Positions 7,011-14,288 of a DNA stretch of 64,000 bases are shown one piece after another. Made by a program: the position numbers and the translations under genes. Position 1 is the stretch's first letter. The number at the start of each line of letters is the position of its first letter. Location: assembly GCF_007743815.1 (NCBI RefSeq), contig NZ_CP036265.1:5091823-5155822 (forward strand), read 5' to 3'. Under the pieces are notes generated by a model. It was given only the letters and a program-made list of their open reading frames with translations, did not search any database and was not told the DNA's origin. The DNA is from Alienimonas californiensis (GTDB lineage Bacteria; Planctomycetota; Planctomycetia; Planctomycetales; Planctomycetaceae).

Positions 7011-8984
7011 CTACTTTCGCGCCGGCTCGAAAAACCGCGTCCGCCCGTCCGTCGCGATCGCCCCATACAGGGGCACGGAGCGTTCCCCGGCCGCGGCATC
7101 GCGGCCGGCACGCTCCAGCGCGACAACCAGCACGGACAGGTCGGCCGGGGTGATGCCGCTGATCCGCCCGGCCTGTCCCACGTCCGCCGGCCGCACGCTG
7201 CCGAGCTTCTCCCGGGCTTCGTGGCGGAGGTGTTCGACGGCGGCGAAGTCGAACCCGTCCGGGATGCGGACCGCCCCCCACCGCTGCGCCTTCCGCACCT
7301 CCACGGCCTGCCGGGCGATGTAGCCGGCGTACTTGGCGCCGATCGCCGCCTGCTCCGCCGCCCGCGGGTCGAATCGCTCCGCCCGCCATTCGGGGAGTTC
7401 TGCGAAGGACTCCAACGTGACCTCCGGCCGCCGCAGCCGCTCGGCGAGCGTCTTCCCTTCGATGCGATGCGCTTCGAGAAACGCCTCGCAGCGGGCGATC
7501 TCCGCCTCGTGCCGGGCGAGTTGCTCCGTCCGCTCCGGCCCGACCAAACCGATCGCCGCCGCCAGCGGGGTGAGGCGGCGGTCGGCGTTGTCCTGCCGGA
7601 GCGTCAGGCGGTGCTCCGCCCGGCTCGTAAACATGCGGTAGGGCTCGTCCGCCCCCTTCGTCACCAGGTCGTCGATCAGCACGCCGAGGTAGCCTTCGTC
7701 CCGACCGATCGCCAGCGGCGGCTTCCCAGCGACCGCCAGCGCAGCGTTCGCCCCGGCCAGCAGGCCCTGCCCGGCGGCCTCCTCATAGCCGGTCGTGCCG
7801 TTGATCTGCCCGGCGAAGTACAGCCCCCGCACCCGGTGCGTTTCGAGCGTATTTTTGAGCTGCGTCGGCGGGGCGAAGTCGTACTCGACGGCGTAGCCAA
7901 GCCGCGTGATGCGGGCCCGTTCCAACCCGCGGATGCCGCGGACGAGCTCTTCCTGCACGTCCCGCGGCAGACTGGTCGAGATGCCGTTGCAATACACCTC
8001 GCGGGTGTCGCGGCCCTCCGGCTCGAGGAACACCTGGTGCGAGGACTTGTCGGCGAAGCGGACGACCTTGTCCTCGATGCTCGGGCAGTACCGCGGCCCG
8101 GTCCCGTGGATCTGCCCGGAGTACATCGGCGCCCGGTGCAGGTTCGCCCGGATCAGGTCGTGGACGGCGGGGGTCGTCTCCGTGAGGTAGCAGTCGACCT
8201 GCGGCTGGGCGATGCGGTGGGTGAGGTACGAAAACGGCCGCGGGTCCGCGTCGCCGGGCTGGGGCTCGCAGGCGGCCCAGTCGACCGACCCGCCGTGCAC
8301 CCGGCAGGGGGTGCCGGTCTTGAACCGGGACAGTTCGAAGCCCAACTCCCGCAGGGCGCCGGAGAGGCCGGAGGTGGTCCCCTCCCCCGCCCGGCCGCCC
8401 TTCGCCTGCGCCTCGCCGGTGTGCATTACCGCGGACATAAAGGTGCCGGTCGTCAACACGACGGCCGGGGCGTGAAAGACCGTGCCGTCGGCGACGCGAA
8501 CCCCTGCAATCCGGTGATGAGGGAGGGGTGATGGGGAAGGGGTGGCGTCACCGTCGACTTCGTTCCTCCTCCCCCCTTCCTCCTCACTCATCACCAAGCC
8601 AACCACCGTCTCCTGCCGGACGCTCACGCCCGCCGCGTCCTCGACGGCAAATTTGACGAAGCGACGGTAGTCCTGCTTGTCGGCCTGGGCGCGGGGGCTG
8701 TGCATCGCCGGCCCCTTGGACTGGTTCAGCATGCGGAACTGAATGCCGGTGGCGTCGATCGCCCGGCCCATCAGGCCGCCGAGGGCGTCGATCTCCCGCA
8801 CGATCTGCCCCTTGCCGACTCCGCCGATCGCCGGATTGCAGCTCATCACGCCGACGGTGTCGCAACTCATCGAGAGCAGCAGCGTGTCCGCCCCCAGCCG
8901 GGCCGCCGCCAGCGCGGCCTCCACCCCGGCGTGGCCGCCGCCGATCACGATGACGTCGTGGCGATGGACAGCGGACGAGGGCAT
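7011..8984 (-). CDS. mnmG: tRNA uridine-5-carboxymethylaminomethyl modification enzyme MnmG (GidA)
   Basis: A 657-residue FAD enzyme that, with MnmE, adds the carboxymethylaminomethyl group to U34 of tRNAs. It has the FAD-binding VIGGGHAGVEAA, the MSCNPAIGG signature, GTFM, the second family signature RYCPSIEDKV, GQINGTTGYEEAAGQG and the complete C-terminal helical domain. The family usually has about 620-630 residues. Most of the excess is an insertion at about residues 131-157, coded by a palindromic repeat (8513-8595). The ATG at 8984 is chosen because the Rossmann strand starts 10 residues later; 41 further upstream residues are in frame but low-complexity. It stands between two minus-strand groups and is probably transcribed alone. 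mnmE is not in the window. Confidence 0.95.
   Translation of the reverse strand: MPSSAVHRHDVIVIGGGHAGVEAALAAARLGADTLLLSMSCDTVGVMSCNPAIGGVGKGQIVREIDALGGLMGRAIDATGIQFRMLNQSKGPAMHSPRAQADKQDYRRFVKFAVEDAAGVSVRQETVVGLVMSEEEGGRRNEVDGDATPSPSPLPHHRIAGVRVADGTVFHAPAVVLTTGTFMSAVMHTGEAQAKGGRAGEGTTSGLSGALRELGFELSRFKTGTPCRVHGGSVDWAACEPQPGDADPRPFSYLTHRIAQPQVDCYLTETTPAVHDLIRANLHRAPMYSGQIHGTGPRYCPSIEDKVVRFADKSSHQVFLEPEGRDTREVYCNGISTSLPRDVQEELVRGIRGLERARITRLGYAVEYDFAPPTQLKNTLETHRVRGLYFAGQINGTTGYEEAAGQGLLAGANAALAVAGKPPLAIGRDEGYLGVLIDDLVTKGADEPYRMFTSRAEHRLTLRQDNADRRLTPLAAAIGLVGPERTEQLARHEAEIARCEAFLEAHRIEGKTLAERLRRPEVTLESFAELPEWRAERFDPRAAEQAAIGAKYAGYIARQAVEVRKAQRWGAVRIPDGFDFAAVEHLRHEAREKLGSVRPADVGQAGRISGITPADLSVLVVALERAGRDAAAGERSVPLYGAIATDGRTRFFEPARK
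8513..8595. repeat. Inverted-repeat element inserted in frame inside mnmG
   Basis: An 83-nt purine-rich/pyrimidine-rich segment bounded by GGTGATGAG (8513-8521) and its reverse complement CTCATCACC (8587-8595). It codes for about 27 residues that interrupt MnmG just before GVRVADGTVFHAPAVVL, where other MnmG proteins are continuous. Codon use here (runs of Pro-Ser and Glu-Gly-Gly) is unlike the flanks. The reading frame is kept, so the protein is predicted to be made with an extra surface loop. Confidence 0.65.
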
Positions 8985-9189
8985 AGCGAACGGGGGCGGG
9001 GCGAAAGCGGAGCGGAGCGGCGACCACTCTACGGAGTCGCCGGCGGTCCGTCGGGTTCGCCGAGTGTTCGCAGGGACCTCCCACGGGGCCGTCCCACCGG
9101 CAAACAACAGGCTTCGATCCTACTCCGCCTCGCTTCCGGAGAGGCGGCGGTGCGAAGCGGACGGGCCGCGACGGAAGCCTGCTCGCTTC

Positions 9190-9226
9190 AAAGAAAAACG
9201 CCCGAGCCGACGAGTCGGCCCGGGCG
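9190..9226 (-). terminator. Rho-independent terminator after the micro-lipoprotein genes
   Basis: On the minus strand a 12-bp stem (9215-9226 paired with 9199-9210, loop CGAG-type tetraloop) is followed by TTTTTCTTTG. It lies 36 bp past the stop of the lipoprotein gene at 9262 and is oriented to end its transcript. Confidence 0.85.
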
Positions 9227-9261
9227 TCGACGGGTTCGCCGCGGTGGACGGGTGGCGGCCG

Positions 9262-9438
9262 TCAGACCTCGTTGTTGGGGTCGTAGCCGGGGTTGTTCGG
9301 GTCGATCACGCCCGAATCGGACTCGCCGCCGACCGGGGTGGGGTCGGTGGACGGTTCGCGGACGGAATCGCCGCAGCCCGCGAACAGGCAGGGGGCGAGC
9401 AGCAGGGCGGCGGCGGTCAGCAAGCGGGCCCGGATCAT
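9262..9438 (-). CDS. Small lipoprotein (58 aa), paralog 1 of 3
   Basis: MIRARLLTAAALLLAPCLF is a short signal followed by the lipobox LFAGC, so Cys is the predicted lipidated residue after cleavage by signal peptidase II. The mature part is only about 36 residues, acidic and rich in Pro, Gly, Asn and Ser (ending PGYDPNNEV). The start ATG at 9438 has a GAGG Shine-Dalgarno 8-10 bases upstream; a longer frame to 9474 lacks one. Two similar genes follow at 9612 and 9817, sharing the LLLAPCL signal core. A strong terminator lies downstream. Function unknown; probably an envelope lipid-anchored peptide. Confidence 0.8.
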   Translation of the reverse strand: MIRARLLTAAALLLAPCLFAGCGDSVREPSTDPTPVGGESDSGVIDPNNPGYDPNNEV

Positions 9439-9611
9439 TGGAACACCTCGGGACAAAGAGTGGAACGGCGCCACGCTAACGTCGCGTCCGCCGCGTCGCC
9501 TCCGAACGCGGGTTCGCTGCTCCCAGCGCTTCGGGCTGGTCCCCGCGTTCGGGACGACCGTCGGCTGGCGGCCGACGGGCGCTATGCCTCGCCGGGCGAC
9601 GCAGCCGCGCC

Positions 9612-9755
9612 TCAGACGCCTTCGGAGCCCGGCTCCGGGCTCGCCGGGGGCGGTTCGCCGCCGACGGAGGGCTCACTGGCGTCGTCGCCGCAACCGAGCA
9701 TCAGGCAGGGGGCGAGCAGCAGGGCGAAGGCAGCGGCAAACAGACGGGGGCGCAT
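9612..9755 (-). CDS. Small lipoprotein (47 aa), paralog 2 of 3
   Basis: MRPRLFAAAFALLLAPCLM is a signal sequence with the lipobox LMLGC. The mature peptide is about 26 residues, mostly Ser, Pro, Glu and Gly. It shares the ALLLAPCL core with the neighbours at 9262 and 9817 and lies in the same orientation, 62 bp from the next upstream copy. The ATG at 9755 puts the signal at the very N-terminus; an in-frame start at 9842 would add 29 charged residues before it and is unlikely. It is too short for domain detection; function unknown. Confidence 0.72.
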   Translation of the reverse strand: MRPRLFAAAFALLLAPCLMLGCGDDASEPSVGGEPPPASPEPGSEGV

Positions 9756-9816
9756 CGTGGCGGGGTCCTGGAGACGGGGAACGAGGAACGTAACGGGGAA
9801 CGGTCGATCGGCGGGC

Positions 9817-10035
9817 TCAGACGCCGCCGTCTTCATCCTCAAGGGCTTCGCTGGGCCGTTCGACGGAGGGATCGGCTCCCATGTTCAACTCGGAGCCGGA
9901 CTCCATCTCGCCCGGCGTCGGGTTGGCCGGCGGAGCGTCGCCGACGGGGGCTTCGTTTCCCGCGTCCTCGCAGCCCACGAACAGGCAGGGGGCGAGCAGC
10001 AAGGCGGCGGCGGTCAGCAGAGGGGAACGGAGCAT
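9817..10035 (-). CDS. Small lipoprotein (72 aa), paralog 3 of 3
   Basis: MLRSPLLTAAALLLAPCLFVGC is a signal with lipobox LFVGC. The mature part (about 50 residues) is acidic, with Pro-Thr-Pro-Gly-Glu and a terminal EDEDGG patch. It is the longest of three tandem relatives and the first in transcription order. A GAGGT Shine-Dalgarno lies about 9 bases before the ATG at 10035. The array probably arose by tandem duplication, because the signal sequences are more alike than the mature parts. No function can be assigned. Confidence 0.78.
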   Translation of the reverse strand: MLRSPLLTAAALLLAPCLFVGCEDAGNEAPVGDAPPANPTPGEMESGSELNMGADPSVERPSEALEDEDGGV

Positions 10036-10129
10036 CTCGGGACCTCGGGGGCGGGGGGACGGGACGACGCCACGCTAGCGTCGCCCGCAGCTCACCGCCC
10101 CCCTCTCCGGCCCGATCCGGCCATCGGGT

Positions 10130-11674
10130 TCACTCGCCGAGCGCGATCTTCGATCCGCGGTAGGCGGAGAGCTGCTTCTGGTCGGTCTCGACCGCGACGC
10201 GGAACGCCTCTTGGGCGCCCGACTCGTCGCCGGCCCGCAGCCGGTCGCGGCCGATGAAGTAGTGGGCCTCGCAGCGCTGGGCGGCGGCGGCCCGCTCGTC
10301 CTCGTCGGTGATCTTCCCCAGCAGTTCCTCCGCCGTCAGCCGGTCGAGTTGGAACTGGAGCAGGCGGACGACCCAGTCCACGCCGTTGCCGCCGTTGTCC
10401 AGGGCCAGCGTGACGCCCGGGTCCTCGGAGCCGTCGCGGTTCAGGGCGATCAGGCTTTCCAGGCGCCACGGGTGCAGGTGGCGGTAGCCGGGGTTGAGCC
10501 GCAGGGCGGCGTCGAACTGCTCCAGCGCCTCGGCGTAATCGCCGGAGAAGAAGAGGACGAAGCCGAGGTCGCTGTGGGCGACGGGGTTGGTCGGGGCCTG
10601 CTGAACCGCGGTCTGCTGATCGGCGACGGCGCCGCTGAGGTCGCCGGCGAACAGTTTGGCGTTGCCGCGGAAGCCGTAGACGCCCGGTTGGTTCGGGTTC
10701 ACCTGCAGGCTGCGGTTGAAGTCCGCGATCGCCGCGGTGGTGTCGCCCTGGTCCAGCGCCGCCTTGCCGCGGTTCGTCAGCGCGTAGTGGTAGTTGGGAT
10801 TACGATCCAGCGCCCGCGTGAAGTCGGCGACGGCGCCCTCGAGGTCCTGCTGGGTCAGCAGGTACATGCCGCGGTTGTTGTAAACGAGCGGGTTCTCCGG
10901 GAAGGCGGCGACCATCTGGTCGAAGGCCTCGCGGGCCTGCTCCGGCGTGCCGCCGATCTGCATCGTGTTCGCCCGCTCCGCGGCGCTGGCGAGGTGGTTC
11001 GGCAGCGCCTCCAGCGCGGCGGTGAAGTCTTCCACAGCCGCGTCGTACTGCTTCAGATACCGCTTGGCGAGGGCCCGCTGATACAGCAGGTTGCCCTTCG
11101 TGTCGGCGTCCAGATCCTCGCGGGCCAGCACTGTGTCGGCGGTGTTGACGGAGACCGTGGCGTGTTCCTCGCGGGCCTCGATCATGCCCAGGTTCGTCAT
11201 GCCGTACAGGTACGGCAGGTAGTACTTACTGTTCGTGCGGCCGCCGAGGCTGATCGCCTCGCGGGCGTCGGCGATCCCCTCGCGGATCATCTCGGTGTCG
11301 CCCCGCTTCAGGCCCAGCTCCACCTTGGCGCTGCCGCGGAAGTACAGCGCCTGGTGGTTGCGGGCGTTCTCGCGGACGGCGGCGTCGGTCTCCTGCACGA
11401 CGCCGTCATAATCGCCGGCGCGGTACTTCTGCTCCGCACGAGCCACGGCGTCGGCGGCCGGGGCGCCGCCCTGCTGAGCGGGAGCGGGGGCCTCCGAGAC
11501 CCGCGGCGTCGTCCGCTGGGGTTGGTTCCGACGGAACACCTGGGCCGACGCGGTGTCCGCGGCGAGCAGGCCCGCGGCGAGCGCCGCGAGCGGCGCCAGC
11601 TTGCGGAGCGACCGCCCGCTCGACGAACGAGCGGAGTCGGAACGGGCGGGGCGGGCGGGACGACGCCGGAGCAT
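10130..11674 (-). CDS. Secreted tetratricopeptide-repeat protein
   Basis: This 514-residue protein has a basic N-terminus and a signal-like hydrophobic stretch (about residues 28-45, ending ADTASAQ). At least six TPR units follow between about residues 75 and 430, for example NRGMYLLTQQDLEGAVADFTRAL and the next copy spaced 34 residues later. TPR arrays are protein-protein scaffolds; nothing enzymatic is visible. The C-terminal 60 residues form a further helical unit, giving the size of a complete protein. The gene is divergent from the nusA leader and lies just before the three micro-lipoproteins. Probably periplasmic; partner unknown. Confidence 0.85.
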   Translation of the reverse strand: MLRRRPARPARSDSARSSSGRSLRKLAPLAALAAGLLAADTASAQVFRRNQPQRTTPRVSEAPAPAQQGGAPAADAVARAEQKYRAGDYDGVVQETDAAVRENARNHQALYFRGSAKVELGLKRGDTEMIREGIADAREAISLGGRTNSKYYLPYLYGMTNLGMIEAREEHATVSVNTADTVLAREDLDADTKGNLLYQRALAKRYLKQYDAAVEDFTAALEALPNHLASAAERANTMQIGGTPEQAREAFDQMVAAFPENPLVYNNRGMYLLTQQDLEGAVADFTRALDRNPNYHYALTNRGKAALDQGDTTAAIADFNRSLQVNPNQPGVYGFRGNAKLFAGDLSGAVADQQTAVQQAPTNPVAHSDLGFVLFFSGDYAEALEQFDAALRLNPGYRHLHPWRLESLIALNRDGSEDPGVTLALDNGGNGVDWVVRLLQFQLDRLTAEELLGKITDEDERAAAAQRCEAHYFIGRDRLRAGDESGAQEAFRVAVETDQKQLSAYRGSKIALGE

Positions 11675-11859
11675 GACTGCGGAACCAGGATGGGAAACGG
11701 GAGCGGCGGGGGCGGACCGAGGGGCGCGGTCGTGCCGGATCTGCGGAGAGTAGCGACAGCGCCGACCCGGCAGGAGACGGGGCGGGGCGGATCGATCCGG
11801 GCGCCCCCGGAGTACGGGTGATCGCGTTCCCGCACCGTCGGACGCAGCGCCGACGCCGG

Positions 11860-11888
11860 TTGACGCTGCGCCGCGGCGTCCATACCGT
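11860..11888 (+). promoter_or_regulatory. Candidate sigma-70 promoter upstream of the nusA leader (distal)
   Basis: TTGACG (11860-11865) and TACCGT (11883-11888) are separated by 17 bp. In a region without genes on this strand this is a reasonable promoter that would give a transcript reaching the terminator at 12168. It is a pattern match only. Confidence 0.4.
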
Positions 11889-11972
11889 CGCTGCCACCCG
11901 ATCGGTCCGGAGTCCGGTCGGGCTCGGCCGTCGCTTTTTGCCGGTCGCGTCGGCGATGTTCGGTCCGCTCCG

Positions 11973-12000
11973 TTGACGCCCCGCCCGCGAGGACGACAAT
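11973..12000 (+). promoter_or_regulatory. Candidate sigma-70 promoter upstream of the nusA leader (proximal)
   Basis: TTGACG (11973-11978) and GACAAT (11995-12000) with a 16-bp spacer. Transcription would begin near 12007 and run about 190 nt to the terminator at 12168-12195, or through it into nusA. Of the two candidates this has the better -10 (4 of 6 consensus bases). Confidence 0.45.
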
Positions 12001-12006
12001 GCCGGA

Positions 12007-12195
12007 CCGGCCCTGCCGCCTCCCCCGCCCCGTTTCGCGTACCTCCCCCGGTTCGCCGCCCATGTAAGCGCCGCGCCCCGAACCCTGGCTCACGTCGTCT
12101 ACGCCCTCCCTGAGGGCTGGACGACCCCCGCCGGGAACCTCGGCGCCCCGTCAGGTGCGGGGCCTTGGGCGGGCTTCGGCCCGCCTTTTTGTTTT
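12007..12195 (+). ncRNA. Candidate leader RNA or small RNA ending in an intrinsic terminator before nusA
   Basis: The region 11675-12265 has no convincing gene. This part is bracketed by a promoter-like pair (11973-12000) and a textbook terminator (12168-12195). A second hairpin, GCCCCG (12145-12150) with CGGGGC (12158-12163), stands directly before the terminator. No tRNA, RNase P, tmRNA or SRP RNA signature was recognised. Because no promoter is obvious between 12196 and nusA at 12266, the RNA may be the attenuated nusA leader rather than an independent small RNA. Confidence 0.4.
12168..12195 (+). terminator. Rho-independent terminator or attenuator 70 nt before nusA
   Basis: The stem GGCGGGC (12168-12174), tetraloop TTCG and GCCCGCC (12179-12185) is followed by TTTTTGTTTT. 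No plus-strand gene precedes it, so it ends either a small RNA or the nusA leader. Its position favours attenuation of the nusA-infB-rbfA operon. Confidence 0.85.
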
Positions 12196-12265
12196 CACAC
12201 CCCCGTCACCGGGCCCCCCTCCCCAGCGGGGCCGACGTCACAACGCTCGCTGCCCGACCTCCTCG

Positions 12266-14092
12266 ATGAAGATCAACGAGATCAAGCGGATCGCCGGCGC
12301 GATCAGCCTTGACCGCAACATTGACGCGGAGATCGTCTATGAGGGCATCGAAGCCGCGATTACGCAGGCGGCGCTGAAAGTCTTCGGCGAGGACGCCGAG
12401 GTGCAGGTCTCCATCGACCGCGAAACCGGCGAGCCGGACGCTTCCGTCAACGGCAACCCGCTCTCCAGCGACGACATCGGCGATCTGCTCGGCCGCATCG
12501 CGGCCCAGACCGCCAAGCAGGTGATGATCCAGAAGATCCGCGAAGCCGAACGCGACGCCCTCTTCGACGAGTTCACCGCCCAGCGCGGCGAGATCATTAG
12601 CGGCACCATCACCAAGGTGGAGCCCGGCGGCACCGTCCTCACCAACCTCGGCAAAACCGAGGCGATCCTGCCCCGCAGCGAGCAGATCCCCGGCGAGACG
12701 CACAACGTCAACGAACGCGTTCGGGCCGTCGTGATGGACGTCCGCAAGCAGGGCAGCCGGGTCAAGATCATCCTCTCCCGCACCCACCCCGAACTGGTTC
12801 GCCGCCTGTTCGAACTGGAGATTCCCGAAGTCTCCGAGGGCACCATCGAGGTCCGCAGCCTCTCCCGCGAGGCCGGCTACCGCTCCAAGGTCGCCGTCAC
12901 CTGCCACGACCCGAAGGTCGACCCGGTCGGCGCCTGTGTCGGCGTTCGCGGGGCCCGCATCCGCAACGTCGTCGACGAACTCGCCGGCGAGCGAATCGAC
13001 ATCATCCGCTGGAACGACAGCCTGCGGGTCCTCGTCCCCAACGCCCTGCAGCCGGCCGAGGTGGAAGACGTCATCCTCTGCCCGCAGTTGGGCAAGGTCA
13101 TCGTCCTGGTGGAAGAGGACAACCTGTCCCTCGCCATCGGCCGCAAGGGGCAGAACGTGCGGCTGGCCTCCAAGCTGGTCGGCTGGGACATTCAGGTGAT
13201 GACCCCCGAAAAGCTCGACGCCCAGATCGCCGAGAGCGTCGCCCAGTTCACCCGCATCCCGCAGATGGACGAGGATCTCGCCGAGAACCTCGTCGCCCAG
13301 GGCTTCTTCACGTTCGACGAACTCAGCATCATCGAGCCGGACGCGCTGCAGGAGATCAGCGGCCTGGACGCGGAAAGCTGCGACGCGATCGTGGCCTTCG
13401 CCGACGAGGAGAGCGCCCGGCAGGAGGCTGAGGAGAAGATGGCCCGCGAACGCCGTCGGCAGTTGCGGGCGATGGGCATGACGGAGGACGACCTGAAGCG
13501 TCGCACGGACGCCGCCCGGGCCGCCGAAGCCCAAACCGGCGAAGTGTCGACGAACGCCGCGGCGGCCAACGCCGCCGCCCTGGCGGCGGTCCCGAACGAC
13601 GGCGAGGCCGACGGCCCCGCTGAGATGCCGGACCCCGAAGTCGCCGAGGCGATGGCCGAGGACGCCGCGGAAGCCCCGACCGCCGAGGGCGAGGCGAACG
13701 CCGCCACGGCGCGCGAGGACGCCTTGGACGGCCCCCGTATGGGCCCGCCGCACGAATCCGCCGACCCGCTCGAAGCCGACGAGGCTGGCGAGGACTCGCT
13801 CACCGCGAACCTGACGAACGCCCCGGTTGCCGTCGGCGATGCCGCAGTCGCCCCGGCCGACGCGGAGGAAGCGGCGCTCGACCAGACCGCCGCGGACGAA
13901 ATCGCCCCGCCCCCGTCAGACGCCCCCGGCGTGGACCCCGATCTCGCCGGGGCCGCCCCGATCGACGACAAGAACTCCGGCTCAGCCGGCGTGACCCCCG
14001 ACCAGGCCCGTCCGCACGCGGACGACGCCGCCCCCTCCTCCGACGGCGTGCTGTCGGTCGAGGAGGAGACGCCGGCGGGAGAACCCGTGTGA
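12266..14092 (+). CDS. nusA: Transcription termination/antitermination factor NusA
   Basis: A 608-residue NusA: N-terminal RNA-polymerase-binding domain (1-130), S1 domain (about 110-180; [13 protein letters not shown]), two KH domains (about 190-345; [14 protein letters not shown] and [16 protein letters not shown]) and a helix-hairpin-helix acidic-repeat segment (about 360-425). Beyond this is a species-specific tail of about 180 residues, very rich in Ala, Glu, Asp and Pro. NusA modulates pausing, intrinsic termination and antitermination. The ATG at 12266 ([11 protein letters not shown]) is the family start; upstream codons in frame are not conserved. It heads a plus-strand run with infB and rbfA, the usual bacterial order except that rimP is not found in front. 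A terminator at 12168 suggests attenuation. Confidence 0.95.
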   Translation: MKINEIKRIAGAISLDRNIDAEIVYEGIEAAITQAALKVFGEDAEVQVSIDRETGEPDASVNGNPLSSDDIGDLLGRIAAQTAKQVMIQKIREAERDALFDEFTAQRGEIISGTITKVEPGGTVLTNLGKTEAILPRSEQIPGETHNVNERVRAVVMDVRKQGSRVKIILSRTHPELVRRLFELEIPEVSEGTIEVRSLSREAGYRSKVAVTCHDPKVDPVGACVGVRGARIRNVVDELAGERIDIIRWNDSLRVLVPNALQPAEVEDVILCPQLGKVIVLVEEDNLSLAIGRKGQNVRLASKLVGWDIQVMTPEKLDAQIAESVAQFTRIPQMDEDLAENLVAQGFFTFDELSIIEPDALQEISGLDAESCDAIVAFADEESARQEAEEKMARERRRQLRAMGMTEDDLKRRTDAARAAEAQTGEVSTNAAAANAAALAAVPNDGEADGPAEMPDPEVAEAMAEDAAEAPTAEGEANAATAREDALDGPRMGPPHESADPLEADEAGEDSLTANLTNAPVAVGDAAVAPADAEEAALDQTAADEIAPPPSDAPGVDPDLAGAAPIDDKNSGSAGVTPDQARPHADDAAPSSDGVLSVEEETPAGEPV

Positions 14093-14121
14093 CTTCCTGT
14101 CCCGACGGCAAAATGTCGTCT

Positions 14122-14170
14122 GACCGGCGTCGTCCGGTCGCGTAGGATCGGCGGGGGGTGAGGCCCCCGC
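14122..14170 (+). other. Two hairpins in the nusA-infB gap
   Basis: The 196-nt gap between nusA and infB holds GACCGG/CCGGTC (14123-14139) and GCGGGGG/CCCCCGC (14151-14157 with 14164-14170). Neither is followed by a T-run, so they are not intrinsic terminators; they may be processing or translation-control structures. No further gene is visible in the gap. Confidence 0.35.
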
Positions 14171-14288
14171 GTCAGATCAGGTCGCCGCCCCCCGCGGCCG
14201 CCCCGCGTCGCCTCATCCCGCCCGCGATCGCCCGCCCGCCGGGCCGCCGATCGCCCGATTTTCCCCAGTGTGTTTTCGAGAGGCCGTC

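Noticed and set aside
6892-7389. 165-codon minus-strand frame after mnmG
   Set aside because: It overlaps the mnmG 3' end in another frame, with no recognisable domain; mnmG itself is intact to 7011.
12007-12195. Known structural RNA (SRP RNA, RNase P, tmRNA, 6S) before nusA
   Set aside because: None of their conserved cores (for example GAGGAAAGTCC, or the SRP GGAA/AGCAGC loop) is present; kept only as a leader or small RNA of unknown class.
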